Part shown: one piece after another, positions 8,786-16,448 of the stretch
How the letters are laid out: each line of letters starts with the position of its first letter
Numbering within the stretch: position 1 is the first letter of the stretch
Assembly (NCBI RefSeq): GCF_038039215.1
Contig: NZ_JBBPCL010000001.1
Span: forward strand, 5,394,001-5,458,000
Origin: Pseudonocardia sp. T1-2H
GTDB lineage: Bacteria > Actinomycetota > Actinomycetes > Mycobacteriales > Pseudonocardiaceae
Reading direction: 5' to 3'
DNA: 64,000 nucleotides
Program-made: the position numbers and the translations under genes
The notes under the pieces: model-generated
What the model was told of the DNA's origin: nothing
Seen by the model: the letters and a program-made list of their open reading frames with translations, nothing else
The model's database searches: none

Positions 8786-9371
8786 GGATCGTCACCCACA
8801 CCGCGCGCGCGGGCTCGTCGCCCTCGTTGCTCCACCGGTGCCCGCGGTCCGTCGGATAGTGCAGGGTGTCCCCCGGCTCGACGTCGTACCGCTCCCCCGC
8901 CACCTCGACCCGCAACGCACCCTCCAACACCAGCAGGAGCTCCTCTCCCGGTCGGCGGGGCCGGGTGTCCCCGCTCTCCCCGCCCGGTTCGACGACGGCC
9001 ATCACGCCGCCCGCACGCAACGTCGCGTCCGCCTCGGCGATCCCCTCCGCGGTCACGCCGAGCGCCGCCGGGGCCCACTCCTTGGGCACCCTGCCCCGCG
9101 TGCCCGCCCGGACGTACCGGGCGACGGGCTCGCCGGGCAGCTCGTCGACCAGCGACGCGACGGTGGTGCCGAGCGCGCCGGAGAGCTTCAGCAGCGTGGT
9201 GATCGTGGGCACCATGTCCCCCCGTTCGACCTTGTGCACGGCGGCGGCGGACACGTCGGCCCGGACCGCGAGCTGTTGCAGGGACAGGCCAAGTCGCTGA
9301 CGCGCCTCCCGGACCCTCGGCCCGATGGCGTCGACGATGGGCTCCCAGGGGCCCTGGCTCGGCTGGGTCAC
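8778..9371 (-). CDS. XRE-family regulator with C-terminal cupin domain
   Basis: Residues about 15-70 form a helix-turn-helix of the XRE/Cro type (VREARQRLGLSLQQLAVRAD, then VSAAAVHKVERG). Residues about 115-195 form a cupin with PGEELLLVLEGALRVEV and YDVEPGDTLHYPTDRGHRW, which probably binds a small ligand. Proteins of this layout usually repress metabolic genes for amines, amino acids or nitriles. It is the first gene of a two-gene unit with the AIR-synthase-related gene, so it probably controls that operon and itself. A promoter with an overlapping motif lies just upstream (9410-9438). Confidence 0.85.
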   Translation of the reverse strand: MTQPSQGPWEPIVDAIGPRVREARQRLGLSLQQLAVRADVSAAAVHKVERGDMVPTITTLLKLSGALGTTVASLVDELPGEPVARYVRAGTRGRVPKEWAPAALGVTAEGIAEADATLRAGGVMAVVEPGGESGDTRPRRPGEELLLVLEGALRVEVAGERYDVEPGDTLHYPTDRGHRWSNEGDEPARAVWVTIRA

Positions 9372-9409
9372 ACTCGTCCCCTCCGGTCACGGACACGTAC
9401 GCATTGAGC

Positions 9410-9438
9410 ATCATAAACGGCTCTCACCTATCGTGAAC
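9410..9438 (-). promoter_or_regulatory. Predicted promoter of XRE-cupin operon with overlapping CCTATCG site
   Basis: On the minus strand GTTCAC (9438-9433) and TATGAT (9415-9410) are separated by 17 bases, a good -35/-10 arrangement in an AT-richer patch. The sequence CACCTATCG/CGATAGGTG (9425-9433) sits directly between the boxes. The same CTATC-type core occurs upstream of the GAF regulator and in the glycosyltransferase/radical SAM divergent region, so it may be an operator. Experimental proof is lacking. Confidence 0.45.
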
Positions 9439-9669
9439 ACACCCGCAGCACGCCCCGGAGATTCGATACCCGACCAGCGGCGCTACCGGCCGTCCCGGCC
9501 GCCGTCGGGGTTCGCGGTGCAGCTCGGGCGCGCACGACGAGCTCGAGCGCGCGGTCCGGGCCCGGGACGCGGACACGCTTCTGCGCGCGGCGGCGGCGCA
9601 CCACGACGAGCTGTGCCGCGCGGTCGCCTCCCTGCCCCCGGACCGGAGCGTTTCCGGGGCGGACCCGGC
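9439..9669 (+). other. Gene-free stretch with a possible coding remnant
   Basis: No intact gene. From about 9533 the plus-strand frame reads HDELERAVRARDADTLLRAA followed by AHHDELCRAVASLPPD, an amphipathic helix pair that looks protein-like (reminiscent of the C-terminal helices of ligand-binding regulator domains) but has no start and runs into unrelated sequence. It is probably a decayed fragment. Confidence 0.3.
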
Positions 9670-10017
9670 TCACGCCAGCGGGAGCACCTTGACGATCCGG
9701 GCGGCGAGGTGCCCGACGTTGCGGCGGTCGGCGCCGGCGGCGTCCGGCCCGGCGAGCCCGACGGGCGCGTCCGCGGGCAGCGTGGCGTGGTGGACCGCGA
9801 CCGCGCCGTCCTCACCGATGCCGATGCCGGTCCGCAGCGCGGACCGGCCGGCGGCCTCGTGCGCGAGCCCGACGGCGTCCCCCTGCGGGGCGGGATCCAC
9901 GCGCGTCGGCACGCCCTCCTCCTCGGCGCCGGCACACACCTCGTGCAGGAGCGCCGGATCGGCGCCCGCGGCCAGGAGTACGACGACCGCGGGCCGCTCG
10001 GCGTCCCCTCCGCTCAC
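9670..10017 (-). CDS. ddrB: Diol/glycerol dehydratase reactivase, small subunit
   Basis: This 115-residue protein matches the small (beta) subunit of B12-dependent dehydratase reactivating factor (DdrB/PduH/DhaG): AVVVLLAAGADPALLHEVCAG, EEEGVPTRVD, GDAVGLAHEAAGRSALRTGIGIG and VAVHHATLP. With the large subunit it swaps damaged cobalamin out of the dehydratase using ATP. Its GTG start overlaps the stop of the large-subunit gene (GTGA), and it is the last gene of the operon. Confidence 0.85.
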   Translation of the reverse strand: MSGGDAERPAVVVLLAAGADPALLHEVCAGAEEEGVPTRVDPAPQGDAVGLAHEAAGRSALRTGIGIGEDGAVAVHHATLPADAPVGLAGPDAAGADRRNVGHLAARIVKVLPLA

Positions 10018-11840
10018 CCGGACACCGCACCGGCGTGCGCGTCGACCAGCCCCGCGGCGACGGCGTTGCGCGGGCCCTCGTTGCCGTGCACGTTGCCCGT
10101 GCCGCAGACGACACCGTGCCCGGCGAGGGCGTCGGCGATCAGGTCCGGGATCTCGAAGTCCAGCGCGGAACCCCCGAGCAGGACCACGAAGTCCAGCATC
10201 CGCAGGCTGCCGCGGGGCGCGACCTGGCGCAGCGCGCGGAGCGCGTTGACGACGAACACCCGCCGCTTCGCCTCCCTACGGATCCGCCGGACGTGGTCGA
10301 CCGAGGCCCTCGTCGGGATCGGTGCGGGCCCCTCCGGGGTCATCGCCACGACGCGGGCGAACACGTGCGGCGGCAGCGGCTCGGTGAAGAACTGCACCGT
10401 CCCGTCCTCGTGCCGGATGTGGAAGAAGCTCTCCACCTTCGCCAGCGGATGCCGCTTGACCGACTCGGCGACCTCCCGGTCCTCGAGCGCCAGCTCGGAG
10501 GCGATCAGCTTCGTGACCAGCTCGCCGGCCCCGGCGACGTGCACCGCCGTGCACACGCCGTCCCGGTCGAGCAGGGCCGCGTCCGTGGATCCGCCGCCGA
10601 GGTCGAGCACCGCGATCGGGATGTCGGTGCCCGGCGTGGTCAACGCCCCCCGGACCGCCATCTCGCCCTCGATGCCGCCGATCTCGGCGCGGCAGCCGAG
10701 CGCCTCGGCCACCTCGTCGGCGACGACCTGCATGCGGCTGCGGCTGGTCCGGACCATCGCCGCGAGCGCGACGGCGTTCTCCAGCGCGACCTCGCCGGCC
10801 AGCCCGCCGCGCACCTCGTTCGGCACGAACGTGTCGACGGCCAGCACGTCCCGGATCTGGATCTCGACCGCCGGCTGCCCGGTCACGTCCGTCATGGTGT
10901 CCCGGACCTGCGCGAGCATCCCGCCGACGTGTGTGCCGGGCTCACCGGTCGCGTCGTCGAGGGGCTGGACCCGGCCGAGTGTGTCCATGATCTCGTCGGC
11001 GCCCGCGTCGACGTCGACCTGCAGGGTCTTGCCGGCGCCGGTGAGGGTCAGGGTGCCGACCGGGATCCGCCGGTCGGTGACGTCACCGGTGGGCGTCCGG
11101 ACGACGACGGCCGAGCGGTTCCCGGTGAGCGCCCGGGCCACCGGCGAGACCTGCCGCGTCTGTTCCGGATCGAGCCCGAACACCGACGCGAGGCCGTAGG
11201 AGTCCGACAGCGTGCGGATGGTGCGCCCCGGGGCCGCGACCTCGACGGCGGCGTGCATCCCGAGGGGCACCTTCTCCACCGCTGCCACCTCGTCGACGAC
11301 GGGGATGGGCGTGCGGAGCCGGTTCACCACCAGCACGGCGTCGTCGTGGGCGAGGACGGCCGCGACGACCGGGACGCCGCGCTCGGCCGCCGCGTTCAGC
11401 TCGACGGCCACGTCGTCGAAGTCCCAGCCGCCCGGGACCACCACGACCACCGGCTCGTCCGGCGGGGCCCCGGCGAGCCCGTCGAGCGAGACGGTCGTGC
11501 CGACCCCCAGCCCGACGCCGCCCGGTGTCTCGGGGTTGTGCCCGATCATCGTGGACTCGGTGATGATCGTCTCGGAGATGGTCTCCATGGCCAGCCCGCT
11601 GATCACCGGCGTGGCCTCGTTCAGCAGGACGATTTCGAGGTCCGCCGGCGAGCGCCGGGCCCCCACGAGGGCCCGGCGCACGGCGTCGACGGCGCCCTCG
11701 GTGTTCTCGGGCGTGCCCTTGACCCCGGTCGTGTGGGTCAGGGCCGTTCCCAGGTACTCCACGGAACCGCCCGAGACCGAGGCGACGCACGCCTCGGTGG
11801 TCGAGTTCCCGATGTCGACCCCGACGACCAGACGTTTCAT
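10014..11840 (-). CDS. ddrA: Diol/glycerol dehydratase reactivase, large (ATPase) subunit
   Basis: At 608 residues this has the normal length of DdrA/PduG/DhaF. The N-terminal ASKHA phosphate loop GVDIGNSTTEAC, the motif HTTGVKGTPENTEG, and the second phosphate loop VLDLGGGSTDAALLD near residue 420 are all present. The protein is a chaperone-like ATPase that releases inactive cobalamin from the dehydratase. The ATG at 11840 was chosen because it starts exactly at MKRLVVGVDIG and overlaps the stop of the medium subunit (ATGA). A 5' extension to 11894 would lie inside the medium-subunit gene. Confidence 0.92.
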   Translation of the reverse strand: MKRLVVGVDIGNSTTEACVASVSGGSVEYLGTALTHTTGVKGTPENTEGAVDAVRRALVGARRSPADLEIVLLNEATPVISGLAMETISETIITESTMIGHNPETPGGVGLGVGTTVSLDGLAGAPPDEPVVVVVPGGWDFDDVAVELNAAAERGVPVVAAVLAHDDAVLVVNRLRTPIPVVDEVAAVEKVPLGMHAAVEVAAPGRTIRTLSDSYGLASVFGLDPEQTRQVSPVARALTGNRSAVVVRTPTGDVTDRRIPVGTLTLTGAGKTLQVDVDAGADEIMDTLGRVQPLDDATGEPGTHVGGMLAQVRDTMTDVTGQPAVEIQIRDVLAVDTFVPNEVRGGLAGEVALENAVALAAMVRTSRSRMQVVADEVAEALGCRAEIGGIEGEMAVRGALTTPGTDIPIAVLDLGGGSTDAALLDRDGVCTAVHVAGAGELVTKLIASELALEDREVAESVKRHPLAKVESFFHIRHEDGTVQFFTEPLPPHVFARVVAMTPEGPAPIPTRASVDHVRRIRREAKRRVFVVNALRALRQVAPRGSLRMLDFVVLLGGSALDFEIPDLIADALAGHGVVCGTGNVHGNEGPRNAVAAGLVDAHAGAVSG

Positions 11841-12412
11841 GCCCGGGAGATCACCGGCTCGACCTCCACCGGCCTGCGTCCCGCCACGATGCACTCGAAC
11901 TCCTTGAGGTGCAGCAGCGCGGCCTTCGCCTGCCAGCGGGGGCGCGCCATCTGGTCGTTACGGGTCGGCACCGGGGCCGGCGACTCGCCCTTGGCGTACT
12001 GGGCGGCGTTCGACCCGATGCGGCGGAACACCTCGGCGTCGAGCAGCGGGGACTGCGGGAACAGCTCCAGGTTGCTCAGCCGCGGCAGGTCCCGCTGGTG
12101 GATCATCGTGGTCCCGCGGGAGAGCAGCCCGATGGAGATGCCGGAGCCCGAGAGCCGGGCACCGGTGTGGGCGATGGCCGCGAGGTCGGCGGTGTCCCAC
12201 ACCTTGACCATCCGCGCGGTGACGCCCTGCTCCTCGATGCCGGCCAGGACCTGCCGGATCACCTCGGCGTGCGGGACGTCGACGATGGTCCTGGTGAACG
12301 TGTCGGCGAAGGCCGGCGAGACGGCGACGACCACCTCGTCCGGCCGCGACGCACGCTGGGCCGGGCCGATCTCCTTCAGGGTCAGGGTCCGCACCGCGGC
12401 GGGAGCGGTCAT
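11837..12412 (-). CDS. pduD: Propanediol/glycerol dehydratase, medium (beta) subunit
   Basis: The 191-residue protein has the medium-subunit features: a variable N-terminus, then EVVVAVSPAFADTF, VIRQVLAGIEEQGVTARMVKV, GSGISIGLLSRGTTMIHQRDL and LSNLELFPQSP. It contributes to the cobalamin-binding interface with the large subunit. The ATG shares a base with the TGA of the large-subunit gene (TGATG), so translation is coupled. I use the pdu name, but diol and glycerol dehydratases cannot be separated from sequence alone. Confidence 0.92.
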   Translation of the reverse strand: MTAPAAVRTLTLKEIGPAQRASRPDEVVVAVSPAFADTFTRTIVDVPHAEVIRQVLAGIEEQGVTARMVKVWDTADLAAIAHTGARLSGSGISIGLLSRGTTMIHQRDLPRLSNLELFPQSPLLDAEVFRRIGSNAAQYAKGESPAPVPTRNDQMARPRWQAKAALLHLKEFECIVAGRRPVEVEPVISRA

Positions 12413-14106
12413 CACGACACCTCCGTCTCGGGGTTCTCGGCGCTCGTCACGTGCCGCAGTTTCTTGAGCTGTTCCCACCGCTCGCCCTGCAGCCGGTAGC
12501 CGGTGCCCGGCCCGGCGTAGTCGTTGGCGTCGTTGATCGCCGAGAGCGGGACGAAGTCGTCGGTGAGGATGGCCGAGGTCTGCAGCAGGTCGCCGGAGAC
12601 GCGCTGGCGCAGCACGGTCAGCAGGTTCTCGGCGACGTCGTGGAATCCGGTGCGCTCCAGCGCCGTGACCAGGTCGAGGCCGGTGATGCCGCTGTCCATC
12701 ACCGACTGGGCGCCCTTGAGGTCCTCGAGCACGTCGCGCTCGGGGTAGTCCTCGCTGCCGTTCGCGTAGGTGGCCGCCTCGACCTCCTCGTCGGTGATCC
12801 GCGGCAGGTCGAGCTCGGCGAACAGGGCCTGCAGCGCGCGGGCGGCCTTGTTGCGGACCTGCAGGATCTCGTCCTCCCGGATGTGTCGCAGCCCGCCGTC
12901 GACCTGCAGGTCGCGCTGGATGGTGTTCCAGTCGTCGTAGTCGTCGGTGTCGAAGTTGGATCCGGCGAACATGTTGTCGGCGTTGGGCACCCCGGAGTAG
13001 CCCGAGCAGACGAAGTCGGTGCCCGGCAGCAGCTGGGGCATCATCCGCGCGGTCCGGCGCATCGCCGAGTGCGAGAACGACTGGTCGTTGCCGGAGGCGC
13101 ACTCGAGGTCGACCATGCTCGCGACGAGGTTCTCCGCCGCGACCGCGCGGATGCCGCCCGGCATCGCACCGGGTACGCCGATGCAGCTGATCGAACCGTT
13201 CTGCAGGCCCTGCACCCCCGCGCCCTTGGCCATGAGGACGCAGCGGATCTCCAGGTACAGCATGGACTTGCCCTCGGCGTTGCCCATCTGCACCTCCGAA
13301 CCGGTGCCCGAGGTGAAGCGCATCTTGATACCGCGCGAGGCGTAGGCGGAGGCGAGGAAGGACTTGGACCACGGCGTGTCGTCGCCGTCGACGAACACCG
13401 ACTCGGTGCCGTAGATCGAGATCGTCTCGGCGTAGGCGGTGATGCCGCGCATGCCGAGCTCCAACTCGGTGGCCTCCTCCAGCGCGCACTGGGTGAGCAC
13501 GCCGCCGCGCCCGACCTGCGCACCGATCTGCAGCGCGATCGCCACCAGCGGGGCGTAGCGCAGGACGCCCAGCGTCGTCTCGAGCTCGGCGAACCCGCGC
13601 AGCGCGCCCTCGGCGGCGTCCACGGCGACCTGGAGGGGGTTGTCCCGGGCGCTGGTGGAGTGCCCCTGGTTCGCGGGCGTGCGGCGGGCCCGCATCTTCT
13701 GCATGCCCTGCATGATCTCGACGACGTTCATCAGCTTGACGACGTCGAGGATCTTGGCCGGGGTGAGCCCGCGGGTCACGGCGAGCACATCCTGGCGGGA
13801 GACGGTCGGGTTGATCAGCATGCGGGCGATCTCGTCCGACGGGACCGCCATCGAGGCCTCCGTCGTCCCGACGTCGATCGCGTGGTCGGCGATGAAGGCG
13901 TCCATGAAGTCGAAGTCGGCGCGGGCGCGGCCGTCGAGCTCGACGATCCGGGCGTCCTCGACCCGCACGCTCGGCGCCGGGTCGAAGTCCGACTCCATGG
14001 CGACGAGGCCCTTCTCGGGCCACTCCTCGACGAAGCCGTCGAGGTTGACGGGACGGTCCTCCAGGATCTCGGTGCGCCGCGAGTGCCGGGGTTGGGTGGC
14101 GGTCAT
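12412..14106 (-). CDS. pduC: Propanediol/glycerol dehydratase, large (alpha) subunit
   Basis: The 564-residue TIM-barrel subunit catalyses the adenosylcobalamin-dependent dehydration of 1,2-diols or glycerol to aldehydes. Diagnostic blocks are MNVVEIMQGMQKMRARRTPANQ, HSTSARDNPLQVAVDAAEG, ETISIYGTESVFVDGDDTPW, KMRFTSGTGSEVQMG, GSISCIGVPGAMPGG and CSGYSGVPNADNMFAGSN. The catalytic E/H/D/Q/S pocket appears intact. The N-terminus lacks an obvious microcompartment-targeting helix, and no shell genes are present nearby, so the enzyme is probably cytosolic. Confidence 0.95.
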   Translation of the reverse strand: MTATQPRHSRRTEILEDRPVNLDGFVEEWPEKGLVAMESDFDPAPSVRVEDARIVELDGRARADFDFMDAFIADHAIDVGTTEASMAVPSDEIARMLINPTVSRQDVLAVTRGLTPAKILDVVKLMNVVEIMQGMQKMRARRTPANQGHSTSARDNPLQVAVDAAEGALRGFAELETTLGVLRYAPLVAIALQIGAQVGRGGVLTQCALEEATELELGMRGITAYAETISIYGTESVFVDGDDTPWSKSFLASAYASRGIKMRFTSGTGSEVQMGNAEGKSMLYLEIRCVLMAKGAGVQGLQNGSISCIGVPGAMPGGIRAVAAENLVASMVDLECASGNDQSFSHSAMRRTARMMPQLLPGTDFVCSGYSGVPNADNMFAGSNFDTDDYDDWNTIQRDLQVDGGLRHIREDEILQVRNKAARALQALFAELDLPRITDEEVEAATYANGSEDYPERDVLEDLKGAQSVMDSGITGLDLVTALERTGFHDVAENLLTVLRQRVSGDLLQTSAILTDDFVPLSAINDANDYAGPGTGYRLQGERWEQLKKLRHVTSAENPETEVS

Positions 14107-14107
14107 G

Positions 14108-14560
14108 TCAGTCCTCCTCGCGGGCCAGCAGGTCGCGCCGCTCGTAGACCTCGGCGGCCTCGCGGACCAGCGCGCCGCAGACGGGGGCGTGGTACTTGCT
14201 CTCCAGGTTCTCGGCGATCGCCAGCAGCTCGTCCCTGCTCGACGCCCGGGGCCGCAGCGCGTTGTACATCGCGAGGACCTCGGCGTCGGGGACCGCCGTG
14301 AGCTCGGCGGCGCGGCGGAAGTTCGCGGCGAGCTGCGGGCGCTGCACCGACTCGGCCAGCGTCGCCTGCAGCTGCAGCGTCTCCGGCGCGATCCGCAGGT
14401 CGTCCGCGACGATCTCCCCCGCCACCACGGCGTTCATCGTCAGCGCCGAGAGCGGCTTCCCGGTGGGGGTGCGGAGGAGGTCCTGACGATTGACCGAGAG
14501 CGGATAGTCGGCCGGCCCGAGATCGGGGCGGGACTGCGGGGCTGGAGCGGACACGCGCAT
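14108..14560 (-). CDS. pduE: Propanediol/glycerol dehydratase, small (gamma) subunit
   Basis: The 150-residue protein contains DYPLSVNRQDLLRTPTGKPL, GEIVADDLRIAPETLQLQA, NFRRAAELTAVPDAEVLAMY and NALRPRASSRDELL, all hallmarks of the gamma subunit. It is the promoter-proximal gene, giving the order gamma-alpha-beta-reactivase, whereas the classical enterobacterial order is alpha-beta-gamma. ATG at 14560 was chosen because it begins the family and is preceded by GAGAGG; a longer frame to 14845 is low-complexity. One base separates it from the large-subunit start. Confidence 0.9.
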   Translation of the reverse strand: MRVSAPAPQSRPDLGPADYPLSVNRQDLLRTPTGKPLSALTMNAVVAGEIVADDLRIAPETLQLQATLAESVQRPQLAANFRRAAELTAVPDAEVLAMYNALRPRASSRDELLAIAENLESKYHAPVCGALVREAAEVYERRDLLAREED

Positions 14561-14967
14561 CACCTCTCGTCGTTCACCGGTACGCAGAAGGGCCACGGCT
14601 CCTCGACAGTGACACCGGCCACGTCGCACGATCGTTGCGCACGTACGCACGCAGCGAGAACCCCTCCGAGCCCGCCCTACCCGAACGGCCGCCGGACACG
14701 CGCCCGGTCCGTGGAGCCGCCGACACGGTGAGGCCGCCAGTTGCGGGGGCCTCGTCGCCCGCACGGCGGTGGCGGTTGGTCCGGCCGACGGGTACGCCCC
14801 TGATTCGACGTCCGGATGGGGGGCCCCGCTCGCCACCGGCGCCACCCCACCATCCGGTCAGGGGCGGACCCACTCGCCCGAGAGGAAGGCTGCCGCGCGC
14901 GGCTCTCGTCCTGTTGGGTGGGAGCACGGGTCGGTGACCCGCTCGACGACGAGGGAAGGACACCACC
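14561..14967. other. Divergent regulatory region between dehydratase operon and GlcG-like gene
   Basis: About 400 bases without a gene. It must hold both divergent promoters. A large hairpin lies at 14797-14864 (separate entry). I looked for a cobalamin riboswitch (B12 box and the long paired leader) on both strands and did not see one. Confidence 0.5.
14797..14864. other. Large imperfect hairpin in dehydratase/GlcG intergenic region
   Basis: CCCCTGA (14797-14803) pairs with TCAGGGG (14858-14864), and CCGGATGG (14812-14819) pairs with CCATCCGG (14850-14857), leaving an 8-base one-sided bulge and a 30-base GC-rich loop that can itself fold. Fifteen paired bases in two helices suggest either a structured leader or an operator; direction is not clear. 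Confidence 0.4.
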
Positions 14968-15369
14968 ATGAACGGGCTGACGTTGGCCGAGGCGCAGAAG
15001 GCGCTCACCGCGGCACTGGAGAAGGCGGAGGAGATCGGCCAGCCGATGAACATCGCGGTGGTCGACGCGGGCGGGCACCTCCTGGCGTTCGCCCGCCAGG
15101 ACGGCGCCATCCGCGCCAGCATCGACATCGCGCAGCGCAAGGCGCGGACGTCGATCCTGATGAACCTGCCCACCAGTGCGCTCGCGCCGCTGGTCCAGCC
15201 GGGGCAGGAGCTCTACGGCCTGGAGCAGCTCTCCGGCGGCATGGTCGCGTTCGGCGGGGGCCTCCCGGTGTACCGCGACGGCGAGCTGGTCGGCGCGGTC
15301 GGGGTCAGCGCCGGGACCGTCGACCAGGACACGACGGTCGCGACGGCGGCGGTGACGGCGCTGAGCTGA
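14968..15369 (+). CDS. GlcG/HbpS family heme- or cobalamin-associated protein (PduO C-terminal-like)
   Basis: This 133-residue protein has the GlcG/HbpS/PduO-C (DUF336) fold: LTLAEAQKALTAALEKAEE, NIAVVDAGGHLLAFARQDGA, SIDIAQRKARTS, then FGGGLPVYRDGELVGAVGVSAGT. Members bind heme or are linked to cobalamin enzymes, and they frequently sit beside diol dehydratase genes, as here (divergent, 407 bases away). GAGGGAAGG precedes the ATG. It may support the dehydratase system, but a direct role is inference. Confidence 0.85.
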   Translation: MNGLTLAEAQKALTAALEKAEEIGQPMNIAVVDAGGHLLAFARQDGAIRASIDIAQRKARTSILMNLPTSALAPLVQPGQELYGLEQLSGGMVAFGGGLPVYRDGELVGAVGVSAGTVDQDTTVATAAVTALS

Positions 15370-15407
15370 GCCGGCCCGCGTCGACGACGGCCCGGGGGCG
15401 GCGACGG

Positions 15408-16175
15408 TCAGACGATCCCCTGCCGGGTCGCGGTGTAGACGATCTCCGTGCGGCGGCGGACATCGAGCTTGTCCCGCAGGTTCCGGACGTGGAACTTGAC
15501 GGTCGCCTCGCTGATGACGAGCTCGGCGCCGATCTCGCGGTTGGACATCCCGGTGGCGAGCAGGCGCAGGACCTGGGTCTCCCGGTCCGTCAGCAGGGCG
15601 CCGCGGGGTCCGGTCACACCGGGAGCCGGGCGCTCGGTGTCCCGCAGCGCGTCCATCACGATCGCGGTGGTGCGCGAGTCGAAGACGCTCTCGCCGCGGA
15701 GCAGCGTCCGGGCCGCCTGCACGATCTCGGCCGTCTCCGCGCCCTTGCGCAGGTAGCCGTGGACCCCTAGGCGGATGGTGCGGAGCATGACGTCGCGGTC
15801 CCGGCAGGCGGTGAGCACGAGGATCTTGGTGCCGCGGTGGCGTTGCAGCAGCGCGCGGGCGACGTCCAGGCCGGCGGCGTCCCCGCGGCCGAGGTCCACG
15901 TCGAGCAGCACGAGGTCCGGGCGGACGCGGTCCGCGGCGAAGAGGGCGTCCCGCGGGGTGGCCGCCTCGGCGACGATCCGCAGGTCGGGCTCGGCGGCGA
16001 AGAGCTGGCGCAGCCCCAGCCGGACGATCGCCTCGCTCTCCACGACGAGCACCCTGGCCGTTCGCAGGGCGAGGTCGCCCTCGGGCACGCGAGCGGTGAC
16101 GGGCGGCTCGAGGTGCGGCCGGGCCGGCCGGGCGGGAGCGGCGTCCAGCAGGGTGTCCGAGGACAACACCGTCAT
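15408..16175 (-). CDS. LuxR/NarL-type response regulator
   Basis: Residues about 40-155 form a receiver domain with the phospho-acceptor region DLVLLDVDLG and the late Lys in GYLRKGAET. Residues about 190-255 form a LuxR helix-turn-helix: LTDRETQVLRLLATGMSNREIG and ISEATVKFHVRNLRDKL. ATG at 16175 follows GGAGGT. No histidine kinase is adjacent, so it is an orphan in this window. Its position suggests control of the dehydratase or neighbouring genes. Confidence 0.88.
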   Translation of the reverse strand: MTVLSSDTLLDAAPARPARPHLEPPVTARVPEGDLALRTARVLVVESEAIVRLGLRQLFAAEPDLRIVAEAATPRDALFAADRVRPDLVLLDVDLGRGDAAGLDVARALLQRHRGTKILVLTACRDRDVMLRTIRLGVHGYLRKGAETAEIVQAARTLLRGESVFDSRTTAIVMDALRDTERPAPGVTGPRGALLTDRETQVLRLLATGMSNREIGAELVISEATVKFHVRNLRDKLDVRRRTEIVYTATRQGIV

Positions 16176-16271
16176 CGCGTACCTCCGATGTGTGACGGGG
16201 ACCGTGCGCACCGCACGGTAAGTTGTGTCACGTTGCCCGTTCGTTGCACGCCCGCCGCCGGCTGGGCCTGA

Positions 16272-16307
16272 CCTATCGGCCAGGCGTTCGTCGCCTTGCC
16301 TATCCGG
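16272..16307. promoter_or_regulatory. Paired CCTATC-type motifs upstream of GAF regulator
   Basis: CCTATCGG at 16272-16279 and CCTATCCGG at 16299-16307 are direct repeats 27 bases apart in the gap between the divergent response regulator and GAF-domain regulator genes. The same core recurs at 9427-9433 and 19206-19246. If a GTG start at 16296 were used, the second copy would lie inside the coding region, which is one reason to prefer a later start. Confidence 0.4.
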
Positions 16308-16448
16308 GTGGGGGTGGCCGATGATGGCCGCGGACGAGGGTCCCGCGGGGCAGCGTGGGCCTGCGGCGGAGTCTCCGCCGCGGTGGTGCGCGTGACGGGA
16401 ACGAGGACGGTCCGGGACTACACCGGAACAGCGACATACGGGGTGCGG

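Noticed and set aside
10014..11894. Start of the reactivase large subunit at 11894
   Set aside because: The extra 18 codons lie inside the medium-subunit gene and are not conserved; ATG 11840 fits the family and the ATGA overlap.
14561..14967. Cobalamin riboswitch for the dehydratase operon
   Set aside because: No B12-box-like sequence or matching long pairing was found on either strand; only an unrelated hairpin is present.
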